A stretch of DNA of 64,000 nucleotides from NP936 sp002726085 (GTDB lineage Bacteria; Acidobacteriota; Vicinamibacteria; Vicinamibacterales; UBA8438). Below the pieces are notes generated by a model. It had not been told where the DNA came from. It saw only the letters and a list, made by a program, of their open reading frames with translations, and did not search any database. Location: NCBI GenBank assembly GCA_036012905.1, contig DASCQF010000074.1, forward strand, positions 11,169 through 75,168, read 5' to 3'. This document shows positions 34,420 through 45,066 of the stretch, one piece after another (within the stretch, counting starts at the first letter, position 1; every line of letters starts with the position of its first letter). Made by a program: the position numbers and the translations under genes.

Positions 34420-34605
34420 CTACAAATTGGCGATGACGGCGTCGGGGCGATCCGACGTCTTGACTTTGGGCGCCTCTTCCATCCGGCGCGGCAGGTCGCA
34501 GGTCACCTTCCTTTCCTGAACTGTCCGTCCGACCGCGCTCTCGACCAGATCGGCGGCCGGCTTCCACCCGATACAGCCAAACATCATCGCGCCTGGCCAC
34601 GCGCT
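34420..34605 (-). pseudogene. icd: C-terminal remnant of NADP isocitrate dehydrogenase
   Basis: A 55-codon frame (34420-34587), preceded by six in-frame codons and a stop (34606-34608), translates as MMFGCIGWKPAADLVESAVG and onward through VTCDLPRRMEEA and SDRPDAVIANL. This lines up end to end with the last residues of E. coli Icd (MMLRHMGWTEAADLIVKGM..., VTYDFERLMDGA, SEFGDAIIENM). The rest of the gene is absent: upstream sequence is stop-rich and AT-rich. No ribosome site precedes the double ATG. Gene order icd-mdh-sucCD is common, so this is most likely the tail left by a deletion. Confidence 0.8.
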
Positions 34606-34608
34606 TTA

Positions 34609-34897
34609 GGGCACGTCCCCATGCGCGATTCAAGATCTTCACAATATCTGTGGAAAACCTTGTGGAAAAATGCCCCCCCAGCAGCAAGCGAGCCGCGTCA
34701 ACCGGGGACTTCTAGCGATTTGCACCATCGTGGTGCGGCATGCGTGCGATAACTGGGCCTCCGCAAACGGTCGCCTATTATACTGTAAGGTCTTGGCGCG
34801 GCTGCGGACGCCGACGACCCGTCGGCGCCCACAGTGTGCGCAATTTTTGAACACGACCGCGCGCCTCCTACTACACACATCGAGAAGAGAGATATCC
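34609..34897. other. Gap between the icd remnant and serA
   Basis: No gene seen. Contains a direct repeat of TGTGGAAAA (34649-34657 and 34661-34669) and a possible -10, TATACT (34779-34784), on the serA strand without a good -35. The breakpoint of the icd deletion should lie at its left end. Confidence 0.35.
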
Positions 34898-36484
34898 ATG
34901 AAGATCGTGATCGCCGATCCGCTGCCGTCATCAGCGGCTGAGCTGCTCCGAGACCAAGGCTGGAATATAGATGCGAAGACGGGGCGCCCGCCCGAGGAGC
35001 TCTACGCAGCCCTTGCCGATGCCGACGCGTTGATCGTCCGGAGCGCCACCCAGGTCGATGCCGAACTGATCGCGAAGGCGCCCGGATTGAAGGTGATCGC
35101 TCGTGCCGGAACCGGCGTCGACAACGTTGACCTCGATGCTGCTAGCGCCGGCGGCATTCTCGTCGTCAACGCGCCCGGCGCCAACAGCATCAGTGTCGCC
35201 GAGCACGCCTTTGCGCTGCTGCTGGCATCGGCCCGCTCGATCGCCCAGGCCGACGGCCTGATGAAGGCCGGCCGCTGGGAGAAGAAGCGGCTGATGGGGA
35301 CCGAGTTGCGGGGTAAGACGCTGGGGGTCGTCGGTCTCGGTCGAATTGGCCGCGAAGTCGTGCACCGGGCTCATGCGTTCGGCATGCGGTCCATTGCCCA
35401 CGACCCCTTCATCACCGGCCAGATTGCGGCCGACCTCGATGTAGAGCTCGTGGAGCTCGACGACCTGTGCACCCAGGCTGACTTCATCACCCTGCACGTG
35501 CCGTCGAGCGGCGAGCGACCGCTCTTCGACGCCGAACGGCTGTCGCACTGCAAGCCCACTGTGCGGATCATCAACACCGCGCGCGGCACGCTCATCGACG
35601 AGGCGGCCCTAGGCGACGCTATCGAGCGCGGTGTGGTCGGCGGAGCCGGATTGGACGTCTACGAGACCGAGCCGCCCACCGCCACCCGGGTCATCGGCTT
35701 GCCGCAGGTGGTCGCCACGCCCCATATCGCAGGGTCCACACGTGAAGCGCAGGAGCTGGTCGGTCTCGAAACCGCAAGTTGTGTGCGCGACTTCCTGCAG
35801 ACGGGGATCGTGCGCAACGCCGTGAACTATCCCTCGCTCGCGCCCGAGGAGCTGAAACGGATTCAACCCTACACGATGCTGGCACGCCGGTTGGGCGCCT
35901 TCTTGGGACAGAGCTCCACGGACCGAGTCGAGACGGTCTCTATCAGGTATTACGGCGAGCTGGCCGAGGGGAATAACGAGATGCTCGTCGGTGCGACCCT
36001 GGTCGGCTTCTTTGGCACCATGCTGTCGTCGAACGTCACGCCAATCAATGCGCGCGCAATCGCCAGCGAGCGCGGCATCGAAGTGATCGAATCGCGCAGC
36101 TCGCGCCCGCGGAACTTCACCAGCCTGATCTCGCTCAAGCTGCACACCGCGGATGGCGAGCGCTGGGCCGAGGGTGCGATCTTCGAGCACGCCGGTCCGC
36201 GGTTGGTTCTACTCGACGGGGTCACCGTCGAGGCCCCACTCGAGGGCACGCTGGTGGTCATTCGCAACAACGACCAACCGGGTGTGATCGGAGCAGTCGG
36301 CACGATCCTCGGACGCCACACCATCAACATCGCGACCTTCGCGCTTGGCCGTGGACCGACAGGAGCCGTAGCGGTGGTCAAGATCGACCGCAATGGCTCC
36401 GACAACCAGCAGATCACAGATGCGGTGCTCGACGAAATCCGCGCCGTGCCAGCCGTTCAGCAAGTGGCGGTGGTTACCGTGTGA
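34898..36484 (+). CDS. serA: D-3-phosphoglycerate dehydrogenase, long form
   Basis: 528 residues, matching the long SerA type with an intervening domain and a C-terminal ACT domain. NAD motif GVVGLGRIGREV, catalytic segments NTARGTLIDEAAL and ATPHIAGSTREAQE, then the ACT domain starting VVIRNNDQPGVIGAVG. It oxidises 3-phosphoglycerate as the first step to serine and is usually inhibited by serine through the ACT domain. Start set by GAGAAGAGAGA upstream. Confidence 0.95.
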   Translation: MKIVIADPLPSSAAELLRDQGWNIDAKTGRPPEELYAALADADALIVRSATQVDAELIAKAPGLKVIARAGTGVDNVDLDAASAGGILVVNAPGANSISVAEHAFALLLASARSIAQADGLMKAGRWEKKRLMGTELRGKTLGVVGLGRIGREVVHRAHAFGMRSIAHDPFITGQIAADLDVELVELDDLCTQADFITLHVPSSGERPLFDAERLSHCKPTVRIINTARGTLIDEAALGDAIERGVVGGAGLDVYETEPPTATRVIGLPQVVATPHIAGSTREAQELVGLETASCVRDFLQTGIVRNAVNYPSLAPEELKRIQPYTMLARRLGAFLGQSSTDRVETVSIRYYGELAEGNNEMLVGATLVGFFGTMLSSNVTPINARAIASERGIEVIESRSSRPRNFTSLISLKLHTADGERWAEGAIFEHAGPRLVLLDGVTVEAPLEGTLVVIRNNDQPGVIGAVGTILGRHTINIATFALGRGPTGAVAVVKIDRNGSDNQQITDAVLDEIRAVPAVQQVAVVTV

Positions 36485-36486
36485 TG

Positions 36487-36545
36487 CTCCAAGAAGTCAG
36501 AAGACAGGAGTCAGGAGAAGCCGGAGGGCTTCGCCGACTGAGTCA
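36487..36545 (+). repeat. Heptad-plus-hairpin intergenic repeat, copy 4 (full)
   Basis: Directly after the serA stop: GAAGTCA/GAAGACA/GGAGTCA/GGAG, then the hairpin GAAGCC-GGAG-GGCTTC and CGCCG. Same orientation relative to the upstream gene as copy 3, and identical to it over 33 bases. Confidence 0.75.
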
Positions 36546-36552
36546 AGACTAG

Positions 36553-37104
36553 CTACGGGAGCTCGAGGCGAAGGGGCGTGTCGTCGCGCAGGTCGAGCAG
36601 GTCGACGGCATCGTCGGTGATGGCGCGCACCTGAAACCGGCCCAGCACTTCGTCGCCGATGTGCGCGAGCACGACATGTCCCTCGGCGGATAGGATCGCC
36701 GTTCGCCGGCGACCGTAGGACGTGCGCTCGGCGCCAATGCCGACGAGCGCCACGACCGGGCCGGCTGCGGCGACGCGCTCGACCACCGCCGGCGTCGCGG
36801 CCGGGGGTGGCAGCGGCGCCGGTTTCGACGTAGTGGACGTCTCCATGCGCGAGCTGAGCGTGAACGGGTTCCGAGCCGGCTGACGGGGACGCGGCGCGTC
36901 CTCGAGACGGGAGGCCAATCGCGCAACCTCCCGCGTGAGATCGAGGGGAGCGGAGGCCGGCGTCACGGCTTGCGCCGGCGTCATCGCAACGCCGCTCGGA
37001 AGGTCGGACCGCACCGTTGATGGTGCGACCCCGGCTGCTGACGACAGCCAAGCTGCCAACAGCGCCCCACCACCCGTCAACAGCGCCACACGCGAATTCG
37101 TCAT
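36553..37104 (-). CDS. Hypothetical envelope protein, PilP/GspC-like
   Basis: 183 residues. One N-terminal hydrophobic segment (about 7-25), a Pro/Ala-rich linker with RNPFTLSSR, then a small beta-rich domain (about 115-183: VALVGIGAERTSYGRRRTAI, LAHIGDEVLGRFQVRAIT, DDAVDLLDL). The NPF start and IGDEVLG...V..I pattern resemble the HR domain of PilP and GspC pilus/secretion proteins. It stands alone, between serA and kdsB and opposite to both. The start at 37104 is the ATG nearest the hydrophobic segment. Confidence 0.55.
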   Translation of the reverse strand: MTNSRVALLTGGGALLAAWLSSAAGVAPSTVRSDLPSGVAMTPAQAVTPASAPLDLTREVARLASRLEDAPRPRQPARNPFTLSSRMETSTTSKPAPLPPPAATPAVVERVAAAGPVVALVGIGAERTSYGRRRTAILSAEGHVVLAHIGDEVLGRFQVRAITDDAVDLLDLRDDTPLRLELP

Positions 37105-37268
37105 AGGTCCAATCGCAGCCCGACGCCCCCATCGTACCACGAGACGGCCGCTCACCCGACCGGCGGCTGCACACCGTTGCACGCGTTCCATTCGTTCTTG
37201 GACCTGATGTTTGATCGCACGCGATGCCGAATCGTAAGGCGACGAGATATTGTGTGTTATTCTTCATC

Positions 37269-38056
37269 GTGCACCCTGCGACCAGGCTCTCGCGCACACT
37301 CCCCCCCTCGTCCACCGGAGTCGTCGCCATCATCCCCGCCCGCTACGCGTCGACGCGCCTACCCGGAAAACCACTTGCCGACATCGGTGGCCGCCCGATG
37401 GTCGAGCACGTCTATCGCCGCGTGGAGGCCGCCGCGTCAATCGACTCCGTCGTGGTCGCCACCGATGACGAGCGCATAGCCGCTGCCGTCACCGCCTTCG
37501 GCGGTCGGGCGGTGATGACTCGCGGGAATCACCGGAGCGGCACCGACCGCCTGGCCGAGGTCGCCGACACCCTGACCTGCGAGGTGGTCGTCAACGTACA
37601 GGCCGACGAACCGCTTATCGCCCCCTCGATGGTCGACGCCACCGTCTCCGCCTGCGTGAGTGATCCGGGCATCGTCATGTCGACGTTGCGCTGCCCGATA
37701 CGGGACCTCGCGGACCTCCACGACCCGAACCTCGTCAAGGTAGCCATCGACCGAGACGGCTACGCCCTCTTCTTCTCTCGTGCAGCCATCGGTCTCGACC
37801 GGGCGACCGGGGAGGGAGCTGTGGCACCGCCAGTGGACAAGCACATCGGGCTCTACGCCTACCGGCGTCCGTTCCTACTGACCCTGAGCCGACTGGAACC
37901 CACGCCACTCGAACGCGCCGAACGGCTCGAGCAGTTGCGCGTGCTCGAGCACGGCTATCGCATCATGACTACCCGGACCGACCACGACCCGATCGGCGTC
38001 GATACACCGACTGATCTCGAACGCGTGCGTCGTCTCGTCTCCGCCGGAGCGCCTGC

Positions 38057-38060
<4 letters not shown>
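37269..38060 (+). CDS. kdsB: 3-deoxy-manno-octulosonate cytidylyltransferase
   Basis: 263 residues from the GTG at 37269. The family signature is VAIIPARYASTRLPGKPL, with VVVATDDERI, NVQADEPLI and KHIGLYAYRR following. It makes CMP-KDO, the activated sugar for LPS inner core. No start has a clear ribosome site; an ATG at 37224 would add 15 residues. First gene of the KDO operon, overlapping pyrG by four bases. Confidence 0.93.
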
Positions 38061-39718
<1,658 letters not shown>

Positions 39719-39724
39719 GCGCCC

Positions 39725-39790
39725 CCGGCGAAGACGGTGAAGACGACCGGCGATCTCCTGTCTTCTGACTGTTGCCTTCTGCCTTCTAGG
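39725..39790 (-). repeat. Heptad intergenic repeat, copy 5 (degenerate)
   Basis: Plus strand CTCCTGT/CTTCTGACT/GTTGCCTTCTGCCTTCT between pyrG and kdsA, oriented opposite to the flanking genes. Confidence 0.55.
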
Positions 39791-39803
39791 CGCGAGTCGT
39801 ATC

Positions 39804-39809
39804 TATAAT
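39804..39809 (+). promoter_or_regulatory. Perfect -10 box directly before kdsA
   Basis: TATAAT ends six bases before the GTG start of kdsA, so transcription should begin at or next to the start codon. No good -35 is visible at 16-18 bases. Confidence 0.5.
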
Positions 39810-39815
39810 GGTCGC

Positions 39816-40634
39816 GTGCCAGGAGTTGACATCCGCGGTGTGCCGATCGGCTCCGGTGCGCCGCTCGTCTTGATCGGGGGGCCCTGTGTCATCGAGAGCG
39901 AAGCACACGCGCTCTCGCTCGGCGGCGCCATCGCCGCGGTGGCGCGACGGTTCGGTGTGCCGTATATCTTCAAGGCGTCGTTCGACAAAGCCAACCGCAC
40001 GTCCAACCAGTCGTTTCGCGGTCCGGGTCTCGACGCCGGGCTGCGAGCACTGGCCGCGGTCAAGGCGACGCACGACGTTCCGGTGCTGACCGACGTGCAC
40101 GAGATCGGCCAGGTCAGACCGGTGGCCGAGGTGGCCGACGTCCTACAGATTCCGGCGTTCCTGTCGCGACAGACCGACCTGATCGTCGCTGCCGCACGCA
40201 CCGGCTGCGTTGTCAATCTGAAGAAGGGTCAGTTCATGGCGCCTGGCGACATGCGTCACGCGATCGACAAGGTGACGGCCACCGGGAACGACCGTGTGCT
40301 CGTCACCGAGCGCGGTGTCAGCTTCGGCTACCACAACCTCGTCGTGGACATCCGCGCATTCCCGCAGCTGCGGGCGCTCGGGGCGCCGGTCGTGTTCGAC
40401 GTGACTCACAGTTTGCAGCTCCCGGGCGGCGGAGACGGCGTGACGGCCGGCCAGGCCGAATACATCGAGCCGCTCGCCGCGGCCGGCGTTGCCGCCGGCG
40501 TAGACGCCGTCTTCCTCGAGATTCACGAAGAACCCGCGCGCGCCAAGAGCGACGCGCAGAACGCTCTCCAGCTCGACCGACTGGCGCCGCTGCTCGAACG
40601 GCTGGTCCGGATCGACGCAGTCGCCCGTGTGTGA
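39816..40634 (+). CDS. kdsA: KDO 8-phosphate synthase, metal-dependent type
   Basis: 272 residues. It condenses phosphoenolpyruvate with arabinose 5-phosphate. The cysteine in IGGPCVIES marks the metal-dependent class (Asn in the E. coli type), and the other ligands are in DVTHSLQLPG, LEIHEEP and SDAQNAL. FKASFDKANRTS is the substrate-binding signature. The GTG start lacks a Shine-Dalgarno site and follows a TATAAT by six bases, so the message may be leaderless. Confidence 0.95.
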   Translation: MPGVDIRGVPIGSGAPLVLIGGPCVIESEAHALSLGGAIAAVARRFGVPYIFKASFDKANRTSNQSFRGPGLDAGLRALAAVKATHDVPVLTDVHEIGQVRPVAEVADVLQIPAFLSRQTDLIVAAARTGCVVNLKKGQFMAPGDMRHAIDKVTATGNDRVLVTERGVSFGYHNLVVDIRAFPQLRALGAPVVFDVTHSLQLPGGGDGVTAGQAEYIEPLAAAGVAAGVDAVFLEIHEEPARAKSDAQNALQLDRLAPLLERLVRIDAVARV

Positions 40635-41632
40635 CCACGATGTCAGACAGCAAGATTCCGTCCACCGACGCCGGCGTCGACCTGGGTCTAGCTCGCCGGG
40701 TGTTGGAAATCGAGGCAGCGGCCATCGTGGCACTTGTCGACCGGCTGGACGCCCGGTTCGAAGCAGCCATCGACGCGCTCGACAGCTGCACCGGCCGGGT
40801 CATCGTGACCGGCATGGGCAAGTCGGGCATCATCAGCCGGAAGATCGCCGCGACGCTCGCCAGCACCGGCACACCGGCGTTCTTCCTTCATCCGGCCGAA
40901 GCGGTGCACGGCGACCTGGGTGTCATCCAGGGTGACGACGTGGTCGTCGCGCTCTCCTACAGCGGAGAGACCGGCGAGATCTTACGTCTGCTAGAGACGA
41001 TCAAGCGCGTGGGCGCGCGAATCATCTGTCTGACCGGCGCCCCCAAGTCATCCCTGGCCCAGGCAGCCGATGTCACGCTCGATTGCCAGGTCCACGTAGA
41101 GGCCTGCCCGATGAACCTCGTGCCGACGGCGAGCACCACCGTCGCGTTGGCGCTCGGTGACGCGCTCGCGATGACCTTGCTGGTGAGAAAGGGGTTCCGC
41201 GAAGACGACTTCGCCAGTCTCCACCCGGGCGGGGGACTCGGCAAGCGTCTGCTGCGCGTCGATCGCCTCATGCATGTCGGGTCCGATCTGCCAACCGTTG
41301 ATGACGGCGACACGCTGACCGCGGTGGTGCGGGAGATGTCCGACAAGGGCCTCGGTATGGCATGTGTCCTCGGTGCGGACGGGCGCCTGGCGGGCGTGAT
41401 TACAGATGGGGATTTGAGGCGCAACCTCGCGAGTGGAGACAAGCTGCTCGAGCGCACCGCCGGCCAATTGATGACGACCGCGCCGCAGACGATCGCCCCG
41501 TCGGCGCTGGCCGCGCAGGCGCTGCAGGTCATGGAAACGCGTCAGATTACATCGCTCGTCGTCGTCGATGACGACAGGCGGCTGCAGGGTGTGGTCCATC
41601 TCCACGACCTGTGGCGAACCGAGCTGTTCTGA
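40631..41632 (+). CDS. kdsD: Arabinose 5-phosphate isomerase
   Basis: 333 residues. An SIS domain (about 40-175; TGMGKSGIISRKIAATLAST, VALSYSGETGEI, LVPTASTTVALALGDALA) is followed by two CBS domains (about 210-330). It supplies arabinose 5-phosphate for KdsA. The GTG at 40631 overlaps the kdsA stop; an ATG at 40640 is the alternative. No kdsC phosphatase gene is in this cluster. Confidence 0.94.
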   Translation: MTTMSDSKIPSTDAGVDLGLARRVLEIEAAAIVALVDRLDARFEAAIDALDSCTGRVIVTGMGKSGIISRKIAATLASTGTPAFFLHPAEAVHGDLGVIQGDDVVVALSYSGETGEILRLLETIKRVGARIICLTGAPKSSLAQAADVTLDCQVHVEACPMNLVPTASTTVALALGDALAMTLLVRKGFREDDFASLHPGGGLGKRLLRVDRLMHVGSDLPTVDDGDTLTAVVREMSDKGLGMACVLGADGRLAGVITDGDLRRNLASGDKLLERTAGQLMTTAPQTIAPSALAAQALQVMETRQITSLVVVDDDRRLQGVVHLHDLWRTELF

Positions 41633-42852
41633 TGAACGATTCTCTGACGCTGCTGGCCGTGCTGCTCACGCTGCTACTGGGCCTAGCGGCGGGCAAGGCC
41701 TGGGAGCGCTACAAGCTGCGCGCGGGCCGCTGGATCGACCGGCGAAAGGCCCGCGAATCCCCACACTACATCCTCGGCCTCAATTTCCTTGTCGCGAACC
41801 AGCTCGACTGGGCCATTGAAGAACTGACCACTGCCGCCAGCATCGACGACGACGCGCTCGAAATCCATCTGATCCTCGGCAACCTCTATCGCGAGAAAGG
41901 CCAGGTGACGCGCGCCATCGGGATGCATCAACAGTTGTTGCAGCGACCAAAGTTGACCAAGCTCGAGCAGGCCTACGTGCTGCTGTGTCTCGGGCTGGAC
42001 TTCAGACGCGGCGGCTTCGTCGACCGAGCGCTCGAGGCGTTCAACGAGGTCCTGCGTTTCGATGGCGACAATCAGTACGCGCTGCTCAATCTCGAGAAGC
42101 TCCACGAGGAGCAGCAGCAGTGGCAGGAAGCCCACGCTATCCGGCAGCGGCTGGCAGCGCTCGCCGACGACGCGCAGAAGGTGAAACACCAGGCCATTCT
42201 GGCGTTCCTCCAAACGCAACTGGGTCTCCAGGCCCTGACCCGATCGGAAAACAAGACGGCCGTCTCTCACTTCCAGTCGGCGATCGAGCTTGACGCGGGA
42301 GCGGTGCCAGCCTATCTCAACCTCGGTGACGTGCAGCGACGGGAAGGGCAGCTCGACGAGGCGATCGCGACCTGGGAGCAGGTGATCCGGATCGCCCCAG
42401 AACGCGCGTATCTCGTCTTCGACCGGATCGAGGCCGTGACCCGCGAGCAGGGCGACGCCGAACGCTTTCCCGCCCTGTGCCGCCGGCTCATCGAAGCGAA
42501 TCAGCAAGATTGGCGCGCCCGTCTGGCGCTCGGGCGCCACCTGGCGACGCGGGGACAACCGTCCGAGGCCCTGGACCTGCTTTTCGACTCGCTCGTGCAC
42601 AACCCCCATGCCCTGTCCATCCACCAAGTAGTCTGGCAGGCGTTGGCGGCATTGCGGTTCAACGAAGCCCGCGTGCAACGCTACATGGAGCTGACTCGCG
42701 AGGCGGTCTTCTATCTCGATCCCCACGTCTGCATGCGATGCCGCTACCGCAGCACCGAGCTGCTCTGGCAGTGCCCGCAGTGCCACGAGTGGAACACCTT
42801 CGTCGAGGAGCGGATCACGCCGGCCGAGGAGAGCGAAGACGACTCCAGTTGA
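41632..42852 (+). CDS. lapB: LapB (YciM)-type TPR regulator of LPS synthesis
   Basis: 406 residues. One N-terminal membrane helix (about 3-20) is followed by KARESPHYILGLNFLVANQ and around nine TPR units, and ends in a rubredoxin-like metal site CMRCRYRS...WQCPQCHEW (about 365-390). In E. coli LapB directs LpxC to FtsH. Location after kdsD fits that role. The ATG overlaps the kdsD stop by one base. Confidence 0.9.
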   Translation: MNDSLTLLAVLLTLLLGLAAGKAWERYKLRAGRWIDRRKARESPHYILGLNFLVANQLDWAIEELTTAASIDDDALEIHLILGNLYREKGQVTRAIGMHQQLLQRPKLTKLEQAYVLLCLGLDFRRGGFVDRALEAFNEVLRFDGDNQYALLNLEKLHEEQQQWQEAHAIRQRLAALADDAQKVKHQAILAFLQTQLGLQALTRSENKTAVSHFQSAIELDAGAVPAYLNLGDVQRREGQLDEAIATWEQVIRIAPERAYLVFDRIEAVTREQGDAERFPALCRRLIEANQQDWRARLALGRHLATRGQPSEALDLLFDSLVHNPHALSIHQVVWQALAALRFNEARVQRYMELTREAVFYLDPHVCMRCRYRSTELLWQCPQCHEWNTFVEERITPAEESEDDSS

Positions 42853-42859
42853 AGCCCCG

Positions 42860-43495
42860 GTGGGACGGGTGCGCCGGGTCGTGCTGACCGGCGGCGTCGC
42901 CACCGGCAAGAGCTACGTGCTCGAACAGTTCGCCGCGCTCGGCGTGCCGACCGCTGACGCCGACCAGCTCGCGCACACCACCTACGCTCCCAACGGCCCG
43001 GCATGGCGGGCGGTCCGCGAGCGCTTCGGCCCCGGCATCTTCGACGAGAGGGGACTCGTCGACCGCCGCGCGCTGGGCTCCCTCGTCTTCGCCGACGAGA
43101 CCGCGCGCTCGGCGCTCAACGCCATCGTGCACCCACACGTCCGGATCGCCATCACCACCTGGTTCGCCAACCTCGACCCGGATCCAACGGTCCCCTTCGG
43201 CATCGTCGCCATACCGCTGTTCTATGAAACCCCCCGCACGGAGGTCTACCATCGCGTGATTGTCACCGCCTGCCGGGACGAGGCGCAGCTGGCTCGCGTG
43301 ATGGCACGAGGCCTCTCCGAGCACGAGGCCACACAGCGCATCGCCGCCCAGCTTTCCACGACCGAAAAAGTGCAGAAGGCCGACTACGCCATCTGGACCG
43401 ATGACACGCACGCCGAAACCGCCCGTCGAGTCAGTGAGATCTTCCGAACCCTCGGGAAGGAGCTGGCAGACCCTCAGGAGACAGGAGATAGCTGA
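42860..43495 (+). CDS. coaE: Dephospho-CoA kinase
   Basis: 211 residues. The P-loop is GGVATGKS (about 11-18), followed by DADQLAHTTYAPN and the lid IVHPHVR. It adds the 3' phosphate to dephospho-CoA. GTG start seven bases after lapB. The C-terminal codons (DPQETGDS) are made of heptad-repeat sequence, so the repeat has replaced or extended the gene end. Confidence 0.93.
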   Translation: MGRVRRVVLTGGVATGKSYVLEQFAALGVPTADADQLAHTTYAPNGPAWRAVRERFGPGIFDERGLVDRRALGSLVFADETARSALNAIVHPHVRIAITTWFANLDPDPTVPFGIVAIPLFYETPRTEVYHRVIVTACRDEAQLARVMARGLSEHEATQRIAAQLSTTEKVQKADYAIWTDDTHAETARRVSEIFRTLGKELADPQETGDS

Positions 43496-43522
43496 TGGTC
43501 GCATGGCTCCTGACTTCTGTGT
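43477..43522. repeat. Heptad repeat, copy 6, inside the coaE end
   Basis: CTCAGGAGACAGGAGATAGC followed after a short spacer by GGCTCCTGACTTCTG, an inverted pair. The first half codes for the last residues and stop of coaE. Confidence 0.55.
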
Positions 43523-43573
43523 CCGGTCCCCCCGCCACGGAGTGCGCCGGTTTCGTGTACTCTTCTCTGCCTG

Positions 43574-44947
43574 ATGGCATCCACCGCTGAGCGCGGAACC
43601 TGGGGCTCGAAAGCCGGGTTCATCCTGGCGGCCGCCGGCTCCGCCGTAGGGCTCGGCAACATCTGGGGATTCCCGACCCAGGTCGGCCAAGGCGGCGGCG
43701 CCGTCTTTGTGCTCGTCTACCTCCTGTGCGTCCTCCTGATCTGCCTGCCGATCATGATGGCCGAGCTCATGATCGGCCGCCACGCGCAGCTCGCCCCGGT
43801 CGGCTCCTATGCCGCGATCAGACCGAACACGCGCTGGTGGCTGGTCGGTCTCCTTGGCGTGCTCGCCGGTGCCGGCATCCTGTCCTTCTACTCGGTCATC
43901 GCCGGCTGGTCGGTCGCCTATATCTGGTTCGCCGGAACCGGTGCCGTGACGGGCGATGCCGAAGCGGTCGGCGCATTCTTCTCCGATTTCACAGCCAACG
44001 GACCGCTCAGCGTCGGTCTGACGCTCGTGGTTCTCGGCGCCACGGCAACCGTGCTGCTAGGCGGAGTTCAGTCCGGCATCGAGCGGGTCACGAAGTTGAT
44101 GATGCCGGCGCTCATCGCCCTCCTGCTAGTGTTGGCCGTGCGAGCCACCACGCTTCCAGGGGCCGCCGAGGGGCTGGCCTATTACCTCCGGCCAGACTTC
44201 TCGCGTCTGCTCGACCCGATGGTTCTCCTCGCCGCGCTCGGGCAGGCATTTTTTTCGCTCAGCCTCGGCATGGGCGCCATGCTGACCTATGGCAGCTACC
44301 TGAGCAAGCGCTCGAGCATCGTCTCGGCTGCCTGCTGGGTCGTGCTGCTCGACACGTCGATGGCCCTGCTCGCCGGCTTCATCATCTTCCCGTCCGGATT
44401 CTCCATCGCAGGGTTCGACCCGAGCGCCAGCGGACCGGGTCTGATCTTCACGGTGCTGCCCCGCCTGTTCGCGACCTTGCCGGGCGGCCAGCTCTTCGGC
44501 GCCGGGTTCTTCGTTCTCTTGACGATGGCCGCACTGACCTCGACCATTTCCTTGCTGGAGGTGCCCGTGGCGCATTTCATCGACGTCCACCGTTGGCCAA
44601 GGCGCCGGGCAGTGCTGCTGGTGACGACTGCCGTCTTTCTCATCGCGATTCCCTCGGCGCTCGGCAACGGCGCCGTCGCTACCTTGGGGACGCTCCCAGG
44701 CCTCGGCATCGATTTCCTGACCGTGATGGCCACCGTCTGGAACGAATTTGCGCTCCCGATCGGCGGGCTCTTGACCGCGGTGTTCGTCGGCTGGATCTGG
44801 CGAGCGGACCAGGCAATCACGGAGGTGCAGCTGCACGGAACGGCCTTCCCAGGCCAGCACGTGTGGAGCTTCCTGATCCGCTGGGTCTGCCCGGCCGCGA
44901 TCGCCGTCATCATCGGCTTCGCGGTGTATACCGTCGCGTCTGCGTGA
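43574..44947 (+). CDS. Sodium-dependent amino-acid transporter (NSS/SNF family)
   Basis: 457 residues, about twelve membrane helices. GFILAAAGSAVGLGNIWGFP is the LeuT-fold TM1 sodium and substrate site. Later segments FFSLSLGMGAMLTYGSYL (TM6-7 region) also fit. It imports an amino acid or related compound with sodium; substrate unknown. Stands 78 bases after coaE. Confidence 0.9.
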   Translation: MASTAERGTWGSKAGFILAAAGSAVGLGNIWGFPTQVGQGGGAVFVLVYLLCVLLICLPIMMAELMIGRHAQLAPVGSYAAIRPNTRWWLVGLLGVLAGAGILSFYSVIAGWSVAYIWFAGTGAVTGDAEAVGAFFSDFTANGPLSVGLTLVVLGATATVLLGGVQSGIERVTKLMMPALIALLLVLAVRATTLPGAAEGLAYYLRPDFSRLLDPMVLLAALGQAFFSLSLGMGAMLTYGSYLSKRSSIVSAACWVVLLDTSMALLAGFIIFPSGFSIAGFDPSASGPGLIFTVLPRLFATLPGGQLFGAGFFVLLTMAALTSTISLLEVPVAHFIDVHRWPRRRAVLLVTTAVFLIAIPSALGNGAVATLGTLPGLGIDFLTVMATVWNEFALPIGGLLTAVFVGWIWRADQAITEVQLHGTAFPGQHVWSFLIRWVCPAAIAVIIGFAVYTVASA

Positions 44948-45066
44948 TTGGTAGAAACGGCGGAGACCGGCGTTGGGCATCTGCGACCGCTGCTCGGCTC
45001 AGGATGTGCGGCCGCAGACGCGGTCGACCGGACAGCGACGGCACACGATTGGCGTGAGGCGGGTCC
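44948..45066. other. Gap between the two transporter genes
   Basis: 119 bases without a convincing gene, promoter or terminator. A short frame with CDRC is present but has no homology that I recognise. Confidence 0.3.

Noticed and set aside
34420..34587. The icd tail as a functional small protein
   Set aside because: No ribosome site, no separate promoter, and its residues match only the end of a large enzyme, so a remnant is simpler.
34649..34669. Two TGTGGAAAA repeats as DnaA boxes or an origin
   Set aside because: Each differs from the consensus, there are only two, and dnaA, dnaN, gidA and parAB are absent.
44973..45066. A CxxC-containing short frame before the AGCS gene
   Set aside because: TTG start, no ribosome site, no family, and it runs into the transporter gene in another frame.
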